Assembly (NCBI RefSeq): GCF_030317105.1
Contig: NZ_JASZYG010000002.1
Span: forward strand, 372,001 to 436,000
Direction of reading: 5' to 3'
DNA: 64,000 bases
From: Variovorax brevis
GTDB lineage: Bacteria; Pseudomonadota; Gammaproteobacteria; Burkholderiales; Burkholderiaceae_C
Shown: positions 37,612 through 46,983 of the stretch, one piece after another
Numbering within the stretch: position 1 is the stretch's first letter
Layout of the letters: every line of letters begins with the position of its first letter
Notes under the pieces: generated by a model
Seen by the model: the letters and a program-made list of their open reading frames with translations, nothing else
Database searches by the model: none
Told to the model about the DNA's origin: nothing
Position numbers and translations under genes: made by a program

Positions 37612-39294
37612 ATGGACCGCATGAACTGGAACACCAAGGCCGACAACCGTGCCTCACGCTTGGCGCGGGTTGCGCAGGCTCTTGGCCCTCAACTCGTGGG
37701 CAAGTGCGTGGCCACGCAGGCCATCGACAAGCTGCTGGAAGCCGCGCTCGAACCCGGCGACCGCGTCTGCCTGGAAGGCAACAACCAGAAGCAGGCCGAC
37801 TTCCTGGCCAAGGCGCTGGTGCAGGTCGATCCGAAGCGCGTGCACAGCCTGCACATGGTGCAGTCGGTGCTGGCGCTGCCGGAGCACCTGGACGTCTTCG
37901 AAAACGGCGTCGCCTCGCGGCTGGACTTCAGCTTCTCGGGGCCGCAGGGTGCGCGGCTGGCCAAGCTGGTCTCGGCCGGGCGCATCGAGATTGGCGCGAT
38001 CCACACCTACCTGGAATTATTTGCTCGCTACTTCGTCGACCTCACGCCGAAGGTCGCGCTGGTGGCGGCGCAGGCAGCCGATGCCGAGGGCAACCTCTAC
38101 ACTGGCCCCAACACCGAAGACACGCCGGCCATCGTCGAGGCGACGGCCTTCTCGGGCGGCATCGTGATCGCGCAGGTCAATGAACTGGTCGACGGCAAGA
38201 CCACCACGCTGCCGCGCATCGACATTCCGGCTGATTGGGTGAGCTTCGTCGTCAAGGCGCCGCGCCCCAACTTCATCGAGCCGCTGTTCACGCGCGACCC
38301 GGCGCAAATCAGCGAGATCCAGGTGCTGATGGCGATGATGGCCATCAAGGGCATCTACGGTGAATACGGCGTGCAGCGGCTGAACCACGGCATCGGCTTC
38401 GACACGGCGGCCATCGAACTGCTGCTGCCGACGTATGGCGAATTGCTCGGGCTCAAGGGCAAGATCGCGAAGCACTGGGCGCTGAACCCCCACCCGGCGC
38501 TGATCCCGGCCATCGAGGCGGGGTGGGTCGAGTCGGTGCATTCCTTTGGCTCCGAGCTGGGCATGGAGGACTACATCCGCGCACGATCCGACGTGTTCTT
38601 CACCGGACCCGACGGCAACCTGCGCAGCAACCGCGCTTTCTGCCAGGCCGCAGGGCATTACGCCTGCGACCTGTTCATCGGCTCGACGCTGCAGATGGAC
38701 CTCGACGGCAACAGCTCGACCGCAACGCTGGGCCGCATCGCCGGCTTCGGTGGTGCGCCCAACATGGGCGCCGATGCGCGCGGCCGGCGTCACTCCAGCC
38801 CCGCGTGGCTCAAGGCCGGTCGCGAGGCGCGCGCGGGCCGCAGCGGCGCCGCCGGCACGCCGCGCGGCCAGAAGCTGGTGGTGCAGATGGTCGAGACTTT
38901 CCGCGAACACATGCAGCCGGCGTTCGTCGACCGGCTCGACGCGTGGACGCTGCAGGAACAGGCCGGCATGGAGCTGCCGCCCATCATGATCTACGGCGAC
39001 GATGTGACGCATGTGCTCACCGAGGAAGGCATCGCCAACCTGCTGCTGTGCCGCAGCGACGCGGAGCGCGAACAGGCGATCCGGGGCGTGGCCGGCTACA
39101 CCGCAGTGGGCCTGGCACGCGACAAGCAAGCGGTGGAAAACCTGCGCGACCGCGGCGTGATCCGCCGCCCGCAAGACCTGGGCATCGACCCGCGCGACGC
39201 CACGCGCAACCTGCTGGCCGCGCGCAGCATGCGCGACCTCGTGCGCGCATCGGGCGGGCTCTACCAGCCGCCCAAGCGCTTCCGCAACTGGTAA
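37612..39294 (+). CDS. mdcA: Malonate decarboxylase alpha subunit (acetyl-S-ACP:malonate ACP transferase)
   Basis: MdcA moves the acyl carrier protein from acetate to malonate, forming malonyl-S-ACP and releasing acetate. The 560-residue product is full length, with RVCLEGNNQKQADFLAKAL near the N-terminus, GNLYTGPNTEDTPAIVEATAF in the middle and VGLARDKQAVENLRDRGVI near the end. These are characteristic of the CoA-transferase-like MdcA family. The ATG at 37612 begins MDRMNWNTKADNRASRL, the usual N-terminus. The next gene (mdcC) follows after 12 bases with AAGGAG overlapping the mdcA stop. Confidence 0.96.
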   Translation: MDRMNWNTKADNRASRLARVAQALGPQLVGKCVATQAIDKLLEAALEPGDRVCLEGNNQKQADFLAKALVQVDPKRVHSLHMVQSVLALPEHLDVFENGVASRLDFSFSGPQGARLAKLVSAGRIEIGAIHTYLELFARYFVDLTPKVALVAAQAADAEGNLYTGPNTEDTPAIVEATAFSGGIVIAQVNELVDGKTTTLPRIDIPADWVSFVVKAPRPNFIEPLFTRDPAQISEIQVLMAMMAIKGIYGEYGVQRLNHGIGFDTAAIELLLPTYGELLGLKGKIAKHWALNPHPALIPAIEAGWVESVHSFGSELGMEDYIRARSDVFFTGPDGNLRSNRAFCQAAGHYACDLFIGSTLQMDLDGNSSTATLGRIAGFGGAPNMGADARGRRHSSPAWLKAGREARAGRSGAAGTPRGQKLVVQMVETFREHMQPAFVDRLDAWTLQEQAGMELPPIMIYGDDVTHVLTEEGIANLLLCRSDAEREQAIRGVAGYTAVGLARDKQAVENLRDRGVIRRPQDLGIDPRDATRNLLAARSMRDLVRASGGLYQPPKRFRNW

Positions 39295-39306
39295 GGAGCA
39301 TTCGAC

Positions 39307-39642
39307 ATGAGCGACATCCCCGTGGGCATCGAGACCCTCGACTTTTCCTTTACAGGCGGCCGGCCCGTGAAGCCCTTTGCACCGGTGCTCGTCGGCGTCG
39401 TCGGATCGGGCAACCTCGAAGTGATGCTCGAAGCCGCGCAAGGCGATGGCTGCGCCGTGCGCGTGGAGACCTCCGCACGCGGCTTCGGCCCCATCTGGCA
39501 AGCCGTTGCCGGCGACTTCTTCGCACGCCATCCGCTGGGCGGCGTGCGCGTTTCGATCAACGACATGGGCGCCACGCCCGCCGTGGTGAGCCTGCGGCTC
39601 GACCAGGCCGTGGCCGAACTGCCGCAAGGAGCCTCTTCATGA
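39307..39642 (+). CDS. mdcC: Malonate decarboxylase acyl carrier protein (delta subunit)
   Basis: MdcC is the acyl carrier of malonate decarboxylase; its Ser carries 2'-(5''-phosphoribosyl)-3'-dephospho-CoA. The 111-residue product contains VVGSGNLEVMLE, in which the Ser of GSGNLEV is the attachment site. It ends at an ATGA overlap with mdcD. The enzymes that make and attach its cofactor (mdcB, mdcG) and load it (mdcH) are all encoded downstream in the same operon. Confidence 0.94.
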   Translation: MSDIPVGIETLDFSFTGGRPVKPFAPVLVGVVGSGNLEVMLEAAQGDGCAVRVETSARGFGPIWQAVAGDFFARHPLGGVRVSINDMGATPAVVSLRLDQAVAELPQGASS

Positions 39643-40520
39643 TCAGCTTTGCCGAATGTTCTGCGCGCGAGCGCGTGGCCTTGCTCTTCGACGAAGGCAG
39701 CTTTCGTGAATGGTTGCCGCCGGCCGAACGGCTGACAAGTCCGCATCTTGCGCAACTCGGCGTGCCCTCCGCGTTCGACGATGGCGTGGCGATCGGCCGT
39801 GCCACGCTCGACGGGCACCGCGTGTTCGTCGCCGCGCAGGAAGGCGCCTTCATGGGCGGCGGCGTGGGCGAAGTGCATGGCGCCAAGCTGGTTGGGCTGC
39901 TGCAACGCGCCTTGCGCGACAAGCCCGAGGCCGTGGTGCTGCTGGCCGAGTCGGGGGGCGTGCGCCTGCACGAAGCCAATGCCGGGCTCATCGCCGTGTC
40001 GGAAGTGATGCGCGCCGTTCTCGACGTGCGCGCGGCCGGCATTCCTGTGGTTGTGCTCATCGGCGGTGCCAACGGTTGCTTCGGCGGCATGGGCATCGTG
40101 GCGCGCTGCGCCGACTTCATCGTGATGAGCGATGTGGGAAGGCTGGCGATGTCGGGGCCTGAAGTCATCGAGGCGTCCCACGGCGTCGAGGAATACGACT
40201 CACGCGACCGAGCCCTCGTGTGGCGCACCAGTGGCGGCAAGCATCGCTGGCTGATCGGCGACTGCGACGCGCTGGTCGAAGACGACGTGCAAGCCTTTCG
40301 TGCAGCGGCCATTGCAGCCCTGAAGGCATCGAGCCCGGTGACGCTCGAATCGCTGGAAGCCGAGCACGCGCTGCTCGATGCGCGCCAGCAGATGCTGCCG
40401 CTGGACACCGAAGGCGCCGACGCAGCCACCTGGCTGTGGCGCGAGCTGGGCATCGAGCACCCCGAGCGCGTGCCCGAACTGGATGTGGACGCGGTGCGCG
40501 CATTGCGCGTCGCTGCATAA
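39639..40520 (+). CDS. mdcD: Malonyl-S-ACP decarboxylase beta subunit
   Basis: With MdcE this subunit decarboxylates malonyl-S-ACP back to acetyl-S-ACP, releasing CO2. The 293-residue product has the carboxyltransferase (crotonase-like) fold with VLLAESGGVRLHEANAGL and GGANGCFGGMGIVARCAD, matching the family's acyl-binding loops. Start codon ATG overlaps the mdcC stop. Length is standard. mdcE follows after 16 bases. Confidence 0.95.
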   Translation: MISFAECSARERVALLFDEGSFREWLPPAERLTSPHLAQLGVPSAFDDGVAIGRATLDGHRVFVAAQEGAFMGGGVGEVHGAKLVGLLQRALRDKPEAVVLLAESGGVRLHEANAGLIAVSEVMRAVLDVRAAGIPVVVLIGGANGCFGGMGIVARCADFIVMSDVGRLAMSGPEVIEASHGVEEYDSRDRALVWRTSGGKHRWLIGDCDALVEDDVQAFRAAAIAALKASSPVTLESLEAEHALLDARQQMLPLDTEGADAATWLWRELGIEHPERVPELDVDAVRALRVAA

Positions 40521-40536
40521 CGCAAGGCGGACGAAC

Positions 40537-41238
40537 ATGAACTGGAACCAACTCGCGACCCAACTCTTCGGGTCCTTTCACGGCATGCGCGCTTCGGGCG
40601 ATTTCGTGCAGGGCGATGTGATGTTCGAAGGGCAGCCCATCACCGTCGTCGGCACCACCAACCATGCGCCGATCGGCGTTGCAGTGGCCCTGGCGCAAGC
40701 GCGCGTGGTGCTGGACACCGTCGCGCAGCATCCGGGCCGGCCGATCCTGCTGTTCATCGACACCCAGGGCCAGCAACTGCGCCGGCGCGACGAAACGCTG
40801 GGCATCAACCGCGCGATGGCGCACCTGGGCATGTGCATCGACTTGGCGCGGCGGCGCGGCCATCCGGTCATCGGCGTGGTGTACGACCAGGCGCTGTCGG
40901 GCGGCTTCATCACTTCGGGGCTGATTGCCGATGGCTGCTACGCGCTGCCCGAGGCCGAGATCCGCGTGATGCGCATTCCGGCGATGGCGCGGGTGACCAA
41001 GCTGTCTGAAGAAAAGCTCACGGCCTTGTCGGAATCGAACCCGGTGTTTGCGCCGGGCGTGGGCAACTACGTGGCGATGGGCGGCGTGCGGTCGCTGTGG
41101 AAGGGCGACCTGCCCGCTGCACTGCGCGAGGCATTGGCAAACACGCCGATCAAGGACACGCGTGCGAAAGACGGGGCTGCGCGTGGCGGTCGCAAGCTGG
41201 CGGCCGCGGTGGTGGAGCGTGTGCTGGCGGCCGACTGA
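40537..41238 (+). CDS. mdcE: Malonate decarboxylase gamma subunit
   Basis: MdcE is the second decarboxylase subunit, also of the carboxyltransferase fold, and works as a complex with MdcD. The 233-residue product carries ILLFIDTQGQQLRRRDETLG and GVVYDQALSGGFITSGLIAD, which resemble biotin-independent carboxyltransferase gamma chains. The ATG at 40537 starts MNWNQLATQLFGSFHGM. The ribosome-binding site is weak (AAGGCGG). mdcG follows after 12 bases. Confidence 0.94.
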   Translation: MNWNQLATQLFGSFHGMRASGDFVQGDVMFEGQPITVVGTTNHAPIGVAVALAQARVVLDTVAQHPGRPILLFIDTQGQQLRRRDETLGINRAMAHLGMCIDLARRRGHPVIGVVYDQALSGGFITSGLIADGCYALPEAEIRVMRIPAMARVTKLSEEKLTALSESNPVFAPGVGNYVAMGGVRSLWKGDLPAALREALANTPIKDTRAKDGAARGGRKLAAAVVERVLAAD

Positions 41239-41250
41239 AGGGGAAGGGCC

Positions 41251-41910
41251 ATGGAATCGCTGCGCAGACATCGGCTCGTTCGCGTCACCAGCGAAGGTTG
41301 GGCAGCCGTGCTGGACCGGCCGTGGGACGCGCAGGCGCGCGAATGCCTCACGCATTGGGCGACGCATCGACTGCCGCTGGTGATCACGCGGCAGCCCGTG
41401 GGGGCGAACGACCGGATCGCGGTGGGCCTGCCTGCGCCCGGGCGGTGGGATCGGCGGCGGCTTGCGTTGCAGGTTCCGCGCACGGCCGTGGAGTGCTTCG
41501 AGGAATTTCCTGCGCTGGATCAGGTGATGGCCTTGCTTCCTCCGTCGGCGCGTTCATCGGCCCGTGAATTGCAGGACGCGCTGGCGGCTCGTCAATCGAC
41601 GGCGCGTGTCTTTGGCAGCTATGGCTGGCAGGCGATCAGCGGGCTCGACCACCTTCGGGCGAGTTCCGACCTCGACGTTTGCGTGGCGGTGAGCGATGCA
41701 AAGCACGCCGATGCTGTTGCGCTGTCACTGAGTCGCTTCATTGCGCCGCCGCGGCTGGACGGCGAACTCATGTTCGCCGATGGCACGGCCGTGGCATGGC
41801 GCGAATGGCTGGACTGGCGCGCGGAGCGCTCGCGCTTCGTGATGCTCAAAGGGCTGACCGGCGCATCGCTGCGCCAGGACGCTCAATGGTGCGAGGCGGT
41901 TGCCGCATGA
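41251..41910 (+). CDS. mdcG: Phosphoribosyl-dephospho-CoA transferase (holo-ACP synthase) MdcG
   Basis: MdcG attaches the phosphoribosyl-dephospho-CoA prosthetic group to the Ser of MdcC. The 219-residue protein belongs to the nucleotidyltransferase fold; VFGSYGWQAISGLDHLRASSDLDVCV holds the paired acidic residues (SDLDV) that bind metal. It is preceded by AGGGGAAGGG. Its stop overlaps the mdcB start (ATGA). Confidence 0.93.
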   Translation: MESLRRHRLVRVTSEGWAAVLDRPWDAQARECLTHWATHRLPLVITRQPVGANDRIAVGLPAPGRWDRRRLALQVPRTAVECFEEFPALDQVMALLPPSARSSARELQDALAARQSTARVFGSYGWQAISGLDHLRASSDLDVCVAVSDAKHADAVALSLSRFIAPPRLDGELMFADGTAVAWREWLDWRAERSRFVMLKGLTGASLRQDAQWCEAVAA

Positions 41911-42773
41911 AAGCCGTGACCAAATTTGCGCTGCTTCGTTCCGTACCGCTGACCCCGGCGGCCATCGGCCGTGCGGCCGCGCTCTCCCTCTACGACGAAC
42001 TGGCGCTGACGCCCAAGCCTGGGCTAGTCACGCTGATCGACAACGGCAGCCACGACGACATGGACGCGAACACGTTCATGCGCAGCGTGTTCGCCTTGCG
42101 CAGCTACTTCGAGCGCATTGCAGAAGCGGGCTATGAAGGTGCGGAGTTTGCTGAACTCGAGCGGTGCGGCATCGACGCGGAAGCGCGCATGCTGGACGCG
42201 ACCGGCGGGGTCAACACGCACCGTGGCGCGATCTTCATGCTGGGCCTGCTGTGCGCTTCGGCCGGTGCTGTCTTGCGAGAGGGCCGGGGTCCTATGCAGC
42301 CGGCGCAACTGCGCGACGCCTTGCGTCGGCACTGGGGCGCCGCGCTGTCTGCACGCAGCCTTCGGACTTCGACACTGCCGGGCGGCATCGCCACGAAGCG
42401 CCTTGGCCTGCGTGGCGCATCGGAAGAGGCGGCCATGGCCTTTCCGGTGTTGTTCGAAACGGCAGTGCCGGCCTTGGCGCGCGGGCTTGCGCGAGGCTTG
42501 CCGGCTCGGCTGGCGCGGCTCGACACGTTGTTCCATGTGATCGCCGTTCTGGACGACAGCAACCTCGCGCACCGCGGCGGACTGGAAGGACTGCGCCACG
42601 CCCAAGCCGCTGCGCAGGCGTTCATCGACCAAGGCGGTGCTGCAAGTGCCGGTGGCCTGGCGCGGGCCGAGGCCATTGCCAGGGACTTCGTCATGCGTCG
42701 CCTCTCGCCCGGCGGTGCAGCCGACACGCTCGCGGCTGCGTGCTGGGTCCTGCGGATGGCTGGTCGTCCATGA
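41907..42773 (+). CDS. mdcB: Triphosphoribosyl-dephospho-CoA synthase MdcB
   Basis: MdcB makes the 2'-(5''-triphosphoribosyl)-3'-dephospho-CoA precursor of the MdcC cofactor from dephospho-CoA and ATP; it is related to CitG. The 288-residue product shows LYDELALTPKPGLVTLIDNGSHDDMD (in family members the PKPGLVD-type loop) and GGVNTHRGAIFMLGLL, which are CitG/MdcB hallmarks. It overlaps both neighbours by ATGA, giving tight translational coupling in mdcG-mdcB-mdcH. Confidence 0.94.
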   Translation: MKAVTKFALLRSVPLTPAAIGRAAALSLYDELALTPKPGLVTLIDNGSHDDMDANTFMRSVFALRSYFERIAEAGYEGAEFAELERCGIDAEARMLDATGGVNTHRGAIFMLGLLCASAGAVLREGRGPMQPAQLRDALRRHWGAALSARSLRTSTLPGGIATKRLGLRGASEEAAMAFPVLFETAVPALARGLARGLPARLARLDTLFHVIAVLDDSNLAHRGGLEGLRHAQAAAQAFIDQGGAASAGGLARAEAIARDFVMRRLSPGGAADTLAAACWVLRMAGRP

Positions 42774-43681
42774 GCTTCGCCTTGCTCTTCTGCGGCCAGG
42801 GCACGCAGCACCCCGACATGCTGCCCTGGCTGGTCGACGATGAACGCGTGGCCGCAGTGCGTGCACAGCTCGGCGTGGACGATTGGCGCCGGGCCCTTGC
42901 AGACGCGCCCTGGGCGGCCAACAACGCGAATGCGCAGACGCTGCTCACCGGACTCGCGTTGGCGGCATGGGGCCAGTTGGCGCCTTTGGTGCCAACGCCG
43001 GCGGTGGTCGCTGGCTACAGCGTCGGCGAGCTTGCGGCGTTCAGCGTGGCCGGTGTGTTCGATGGCGACATTGCCTTGTCGCTGGCGCCATTGCGCGCCG
43101 CCGCGATGGACAGCAGCGCCTCGAAGACGACCGGCGGCTTGCTGGCCATCAACGGCCTCGCCGAAACCGCATTGCAACGGCTGCTCGCCGAAACAGGCAC
43201 GGCGATCGCGATTCGCAACGGCATCGAGAGTGTCGTGCTCGGTGGCCCTGTGGCTGCGCTTGAAAGGGCGGAGCGCATGGCCGCAGCGGAGGGCGGGCAG
43301 TGCACGCGATTGCGCATCAACGTCGCGTCCCACACGTCGTGGATGCGCGAGGCGGCCGAGGGCTTTGCGCAGTCGCTCGCGCCGATTCCTTTTCAGTCGC
43401 CACGCATTGCCTTGTTCAGCAACGCCACCGGCGACCGGCTTCGCGACGCAGGCAGTGCCAAGGCCGCACTTTCCGCCCAGATTGCGCAGACCGTGCGCTG
43501 GGACGAGTGCATGGAAAACATCGCCGCACGCCAGGTGCGCTGCGTGCTGGAAGTCGGCCCGGGCCAAGCGCTCACGCGCATGTGGAATCAGCGCTACCCG
43601 GCCATTCCCGCCCGCGCCTGCGATGACTTTCGCAGTGCTGCCGCCATCGCAGCTTGGCTGCGATCGCACGCGGACCACTGA
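42770..43681 (+). CDS. mdcH: Malonate decarboxylase malonyl-CoA:ACP acyltransferase MdcH
   Basis: MdcH loads malonyl groups on MdcC, priming the enzyme. The 303-residue product is an FabD-like acyltransferase: [11 protein letters not shown] at the N-terminus, [10 protein letters not shown] with the nucleophilic Ser, NVASHTSWM with the catalytic His, and [13 protein letters not shown] near the end. It closes the decarboxylase operon; acs begins 35 bases later on the same strand. Confidence 0.94.
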   Translation: MSFALLFCGQGTQHPDMLPWLVDDERVAAVRAQLGVDDWRRALADAPWAANNANAQTLLTGLALAAWGQLAPLVPTPAVVAGYSVGELAAFSVAGVFDGDIALSLAPLRAAAMDSSASKTTGGLLAINGLAETALQRLLAETGTAIAIRNGIESVVLGGPVAALERAERMAAAEGGQCTRLRINVASHTSWMREAAEGFAQSLAPIPFQSPRIALFSNATGDRLRDAGSAKAALSAQIAQTVRWDECMENIAARQVRCVLEVGPGQALTRMWNQRYPAIPARACDDFRSAAAIAAWLRSHADH

Positions 43682-43716
43682 TTGAGCTTTCTTTTTTTGA
43701 ACCACGAGGACACACC

Positions 43717-45687
43717 ATGAGCAACACCATCGAAGCCCATCGCCACCCGGTACCCGAAGCCGTCATGCAGACCGCCCACATCCGCGGCATGGAGGCCTAT
43801 GACGCGTTGGTCGCTGAGGCCGAGGCCGACTACGGCGGCTACTGGGCGCGGCTGGCACGCGAGTTCGTCACGTGGAAGACGCCCTTCACGCGCTCGCTCG
43901 ACGAGAGCAATGCGCCTTTCTTCAAGTGGTTCGAAGACGGCACGCTCAACGTTTCGTACAACTGCCTTGACCGGCAGGTGGAGAACGGTCTTGGCAACAA
44001 GGTCGCGATCATCTTCGAGGCCGACGGCGGGCAGGTCACGCGCGTCACTTACAGCGAGCTGCTGGCGCGCACCTGTCGCCTCGCCAACGCGCTGAGAGCG
44101 CGCGGCGTCAAGAAAGGCGACCGCGTTGTCATCTACATGGCGATGAGCGTGGAAGGCGTGGTGGCGATGCAGGCGTGCGCGCGCATCGGCGCCACGCACT
44201 CGGTGGTGTTCGGCGGCTTCTCGGCGCAGAGCTTGCGCGACCGCATCGAAGGCGCCGGCGCCGTGATGGTCATCACGGCCGACGAGCAGGTGCGCGGCGG
44301 AAAGCATCTGCCACTCAAGGCCATCGTCGACGACGCGATCGCGCTCGGTGGCTGTGAATCGGTCAAGGATGTCATCGTCTACCAGCGCACCGGCGGCAAG
44401 GTCGCATGGGACCCGGCGCGCGACCACTGGATGCACGAGGAAACGCAAACGCAACCCGACACCTGCGAGCCCGAATGGGTAGGCGCCGAGCATCCCCTGT
44501 TCCTGCTCTACACCTCCGGCTCCACCGGCAAGCCCAAGGGCGTGCAGCATTCGACCGGCGGCTACCTGCTGCACGCCGCGCTCACGACCAAGTGGACCTT
44601 CGACCTGAAGGACGACGACGTGTTCTGGTGCACCGCCGACATCGGTTGGGTGACCGGCCACACGTACATCGCCTATGGACCTCTGGCGCTCGGCGCGACC
44701 GAAGTCGTGTTCGAGGGCGTGCCGACCTACCCGGACGCAGGGCGCTTCTGGAAAATGATCCAGCAGCACAAGGTCAGCGTGTTCTACACCGCCCCGACGG
44801 CCATCCGCTCGCTCATCAAGCTGGCCGACGGCAACGATGCGGTGCATCCCAAGAGCTACGACTTGTCGAGCCTGCGCATCCTTGGCTCGGTGGGCGAGCC
44901 GATCAACCCGGCCGCGTGGGATTGGTATCACCAGCACGTGGGCGGCGGCCGCTGCCCGATCGTCGACACATTCTGGCAAACCGAAACCGGCGGCCACATG
45001 ATCACGCCGCTGCCCGGCGCGACGCCGCTGGTGCCGGGCTCCTGCACCCTGCCTTTCCCTGGCATCGCGGCTGCCATCGTCGATGAGACGGGCAATGACG
45101 TGCCGAACGGGCAGGGCGGTATCCTGGTCGTGAAGAAGCCGTGGCCCAGCATGATCCGCACCATCTGGGGCGAGCCCGAGCGTTTCAAGAGCAGCTACTT
45201 TCCGCCGGAGCTCAAGGGCTACTACCTCGCGGGCGACGGTGCGATCCGCGACGCGCAGAACGGCTACTTCACCATCACGGGCCGCATCGACGATGTGTTG
45301 AATGTGTCGGGTCACCGCATGGGCACGATGGAGATCGAGTCGGCGCTGGTGTCGTGCACTGATCTGGTCGCGGAGGCGGCTGTTGTCGGTCGTCCCGACG
45401 ACACCACGGGCGAGGCCATCTGCGCTTTTGTCGTACTCAAGCGTGCGAGGCCGACGGGCGAAGAAGCGAAGAAGATCGCGGCCGAGCTTCGCAACTGGGT
45501 CGGCACCGAGATCGGTCCCATCGCCAAGCCCAAGGAGATCCGCTTTGGCGACAACCTGCCGAAGACGCGCAGCGGCAAGATCATGCGGCGCCTGCTGCGC
45601 TCGCTGGCCAAGGGTGAGGAGATTACGCAGGACACGTCGACTCTGGAGAATCCGGCGGTGTTGGCGCAGTTGGCTGAGAGGAACTGA
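43717..45687 (+). CDS. acs: Acetyl-CoA synthetase
   Basis: Acs converts acetate, ATP and CoA to acetyl-CoA via acetyl-AMP. The 656-residue protein has the adenylate-forming motifs [62 protein letters not shown], and the C-terminal [10 protein letters not shown] with the Lys that is acetylated for regulation. Tryptophan in the acyl pocket (DTFWQTE) fits acetate preference. CGAGGA lies before the ATG at 43717. Directly after the malonate operon it would capture the acetate released by MdcA, completing malonate to acetyl-CoA. Confidence 0.95.
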   Translation: MSNTIEAHRHPVPEAVMQTAHIRGMEAYDALVAEAEADYGGYWARLAREFVTWKTPFTRSLDESNAPFFKWFEDGTLNVSYNCLDRQVENGLGNKVAIIFEADGGQVTRVTYSELLARTCRLANALRARGVKKGDRVVIYMAMSVEGVVAMQACARIGATHSVVFGGFSAQSLRDRIEGAGAVMVITADEQVRGGKHLPLKAIVDDAIALGGCESVKDVIVYQRTGGKVAWDPARDHWMHEETQTQPDTCEPEWVGAEHPLFLLYTSGSTGKPKGVQHSTGGYLLHAALTTKWTFDLKDDDVFWCTADIGWVTGHTYIAYGPLALGATEVVFEGVPTYPDAGRFWKMIQQHKVSVFYTAPTAIRSLIKLADGNDAVHPKSYDLSSLRILGSVGEPINPAAWDWYHQHVGGGRCPIVDTFWQTETGGHMITPLPGATPLVPGSCTLPFPGIAAAIVDETGNDVPNGQGGILVVKKPWPSMIRTIWGEPERFKSSYFPPELKGYYLAGDGAIRDAQNGYFTITGRIDDVLNVSGHRMGTMEIESALVSCTDLVAEAAVVGRPDDTTGEAICAFVVLKRARPTGEEAKKIAAELRNWVGTEIGPIAKPKEIRFGDNLPKTRSGKIMRRLLRSLAKGEEITQDTSTLENPAVLAQLAERN

Positions 45688-45722
45688 TCTCTGGATCGTG
45701 GTTCGCTGTGTTTGCGCGCGAC

Positions 45723-45971
45723 GCAAAGGCACCTGCGGGCCCGGCGTGACGCGCCACTGCAGCGGTCGGCGCTGCGCACCGACTTCCCTGCGATGCTCAC
45801 GCGCCCGGCCTGCCGCGGAACTCGCGACGTTCACTTCGTTCACTGAGCTCGAACAGCCGCGGCAAGTCAGATCACGAAGCACGCGTGTCCTTCGGCACGC
45901 GTGCAGGCCGGTCGCGCTGCGCTTCTCGGCGCCGCAGAGGCGCGTCACGCCGGGCCCGCAGGCGCCTTTGC
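45723..45971. repeat. Inverted-repeat module 1 (33-bp ends)
   Basis: Ends 45723-45755 and 45939-45971 are inverted repeats of 33 bases with one mismatch. The interior has further small palindromes, for example ACGCGTGTCCTTCGGCACGCGT around 45882 (described in part). Its interior shares sequence, in opposite orientation, with module 2, such as CGTGCCGAAGGACACGCG and GCTGTT-GAGC blocks, so the two are diverged copies of one repeat family. Confidence 0.75.
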
Positions 45972-46072
45972 TCTGGAAACGGTAGGGGTGCACTACCCGG
46001 CAGGGATCGCCCCGACGCGCAATAGCGGCACAGGGTTCCGCGCCCCTCTCTGAACACGCACGCCGTGCCCAG

Positions 46073-46314
46073 CCGCGGCAGGTGGTCTGTGGCGCGGGCG
46101 ATTTCCGGGGCGGCGAGGAGCGCAGGGCGCGGGGCGGCGCGTGCCGAAGGACACGCGCTTCGTCAACTGACTCGGTGCAGCTGTTTGAGCGTAGCGCGCC
46201 GAAGGCGCGCGCAGTGAGTTCTGCACCGCGCCCCGCGACCGAGCACCGCAGTGCAGTCGATGCGCAGCATCGACCGCCCCGGTATGAGCCCGCGCCGCAG
46301 ACCACCTGCCGCGG
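46073..46314. repeat. Inverted-repeat module 2 (27-bp ends)
   Basis: Ends 46073-46099 and 46288-46314 are inverted repeats of 27 bases with one mismatch. The centre includes an imperfect hairpin (GGTGCAG to CTGCACC, about 46173-46226) with a nested GCGCGCC-type stem. Size (242 bases) and interior match module 1 at 45723, in inverse orientation. No coding capacity. Confidence 0.75.
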
Positions 46315-46472
46315 CGCCCCCCCGACGACAGAACACCATGCAATTCAACCCTCCACCTGCCCAAATCCGTCTCTTGTCGAATGCGAATCGCAGCCACAGG
46401 GAAGTAGCCCACTCAGCCTACACTCCGCTGTTCTCAAACTGAATAGCGCATTGCGCACACCAGGAGAATCCG

Positions 46473-46976
46473 GTGCACATGGAAGCCCGCGAACACGACC
46501 TCGTGACCTGTCGCCCCATCGGCTACGTCCGCAGCCGCTTCGACGACCCTGTCGGCACGCCAATCCAGACCGTCGCAGCCCAACAGGAGGTGGCGCAGGT
46601 GGAAGTGCTCGCTCCTTTCGTCGCAGGCTTGCGCGACATCGAAGGCTTCGGCTTCCTCATTCTGCTCACGCACTTCCACAAGTGCCTCCACGAACGGCTG
46701 GAGGTCACACCCTTCCTGGACGACCAGACGCACGGCGTGTTCGCGACACGCGCGCCGACGCGCCCCAATCGGCTGGGCATCTCCATCGTGCAACTGTTGC
46801 GCGTGGAGGGTGCCGTTCTTCATGTTGCCGGAAACGACATGGTCGACGGCACGCCGGTGCTGGACATCAAACCCTACCTTCCGGAGTTCGACGTTCGCGC
46901 GACGCAGCGCATCGGCTGGTTCGCCGATCGGCTCAGCCGCCTGCCCGATGCACGTGCCGACGACCGGATGGCCTGA
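46473..46976 (+). CDS. trmO: TrmO (TsaA)-like tRNA m6t6A37 methyltransferase-family protein
   Basis: The 167-residue protein is a single TrmO/TsaA (YaeB) domain, the beta-barrel SAM-binding fold that N6-methylates t6A37 in tRNA-Thr(GGU). Markers are PIGYVRSRFDDP, FGFLILLTHFH, the loop GVFATRAPTRPNRLGIS and DMVDGTPVLDIKPYLPEFD. It lacks the C-terminal extension of E. coli TrmO and begins at GTG 46473 (AGGAG upstream; an ATG lies two codons on). The next two genes encode molybdopterin- and molybdate-type binding folds; short TrmO-like proteins are often found in such places, so a role other than tRNA methylation is possible. Confidence 0.85.
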   Translation: MHMEAREHDLVTCRPIGYVRSRFDDPVGTPIQTVAAQQEVAQVEVLAPFVAGLRDIEGFGFLILLTHFHKCLHERLEVTPFLDDQTHGVFATRAPTRPNRLGISIVQLLRVEGAVLHVAGNDMVDGTPVLDIKPYLPEFDVRATQRIGWFADRLSRLPDARADDRMA

Positions 46977-46983
46977 CAGACGA

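Larger units (their letters stand above)
45688..46472. other. 785-base non-coding region built of inverted-repeat modules
   Basis: There is no gene I can support here. Most of the region is two palindromic modules (listed separately at 45723-45971 and 46073-46314) separated by about 100 bases, and a short unique stretch before the trmO-like gene at 46473. Open frames here, including a long minus-strand one continuing from acs, reflect the high G+C content. Confidence 0.7.

Noticed and set aside
38017..39627. Minus-strand open frame opposite mdcA
   Set aside because: Shadow of the conserved mdcA/mdcC genes; no independent support.
43594..46305. Long minus-strand open frame opposite acs and the repeat region
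   Set aside because: It is antisense to a complete acetyl-CoA synthetase gene and continues through palindromic repeats; no recognisable domain.
45688..46472. CRISPR array
   Set aside because: The repeats are paired inverted modules, not short direct repeats with equal spacers, and no cas genes are present.
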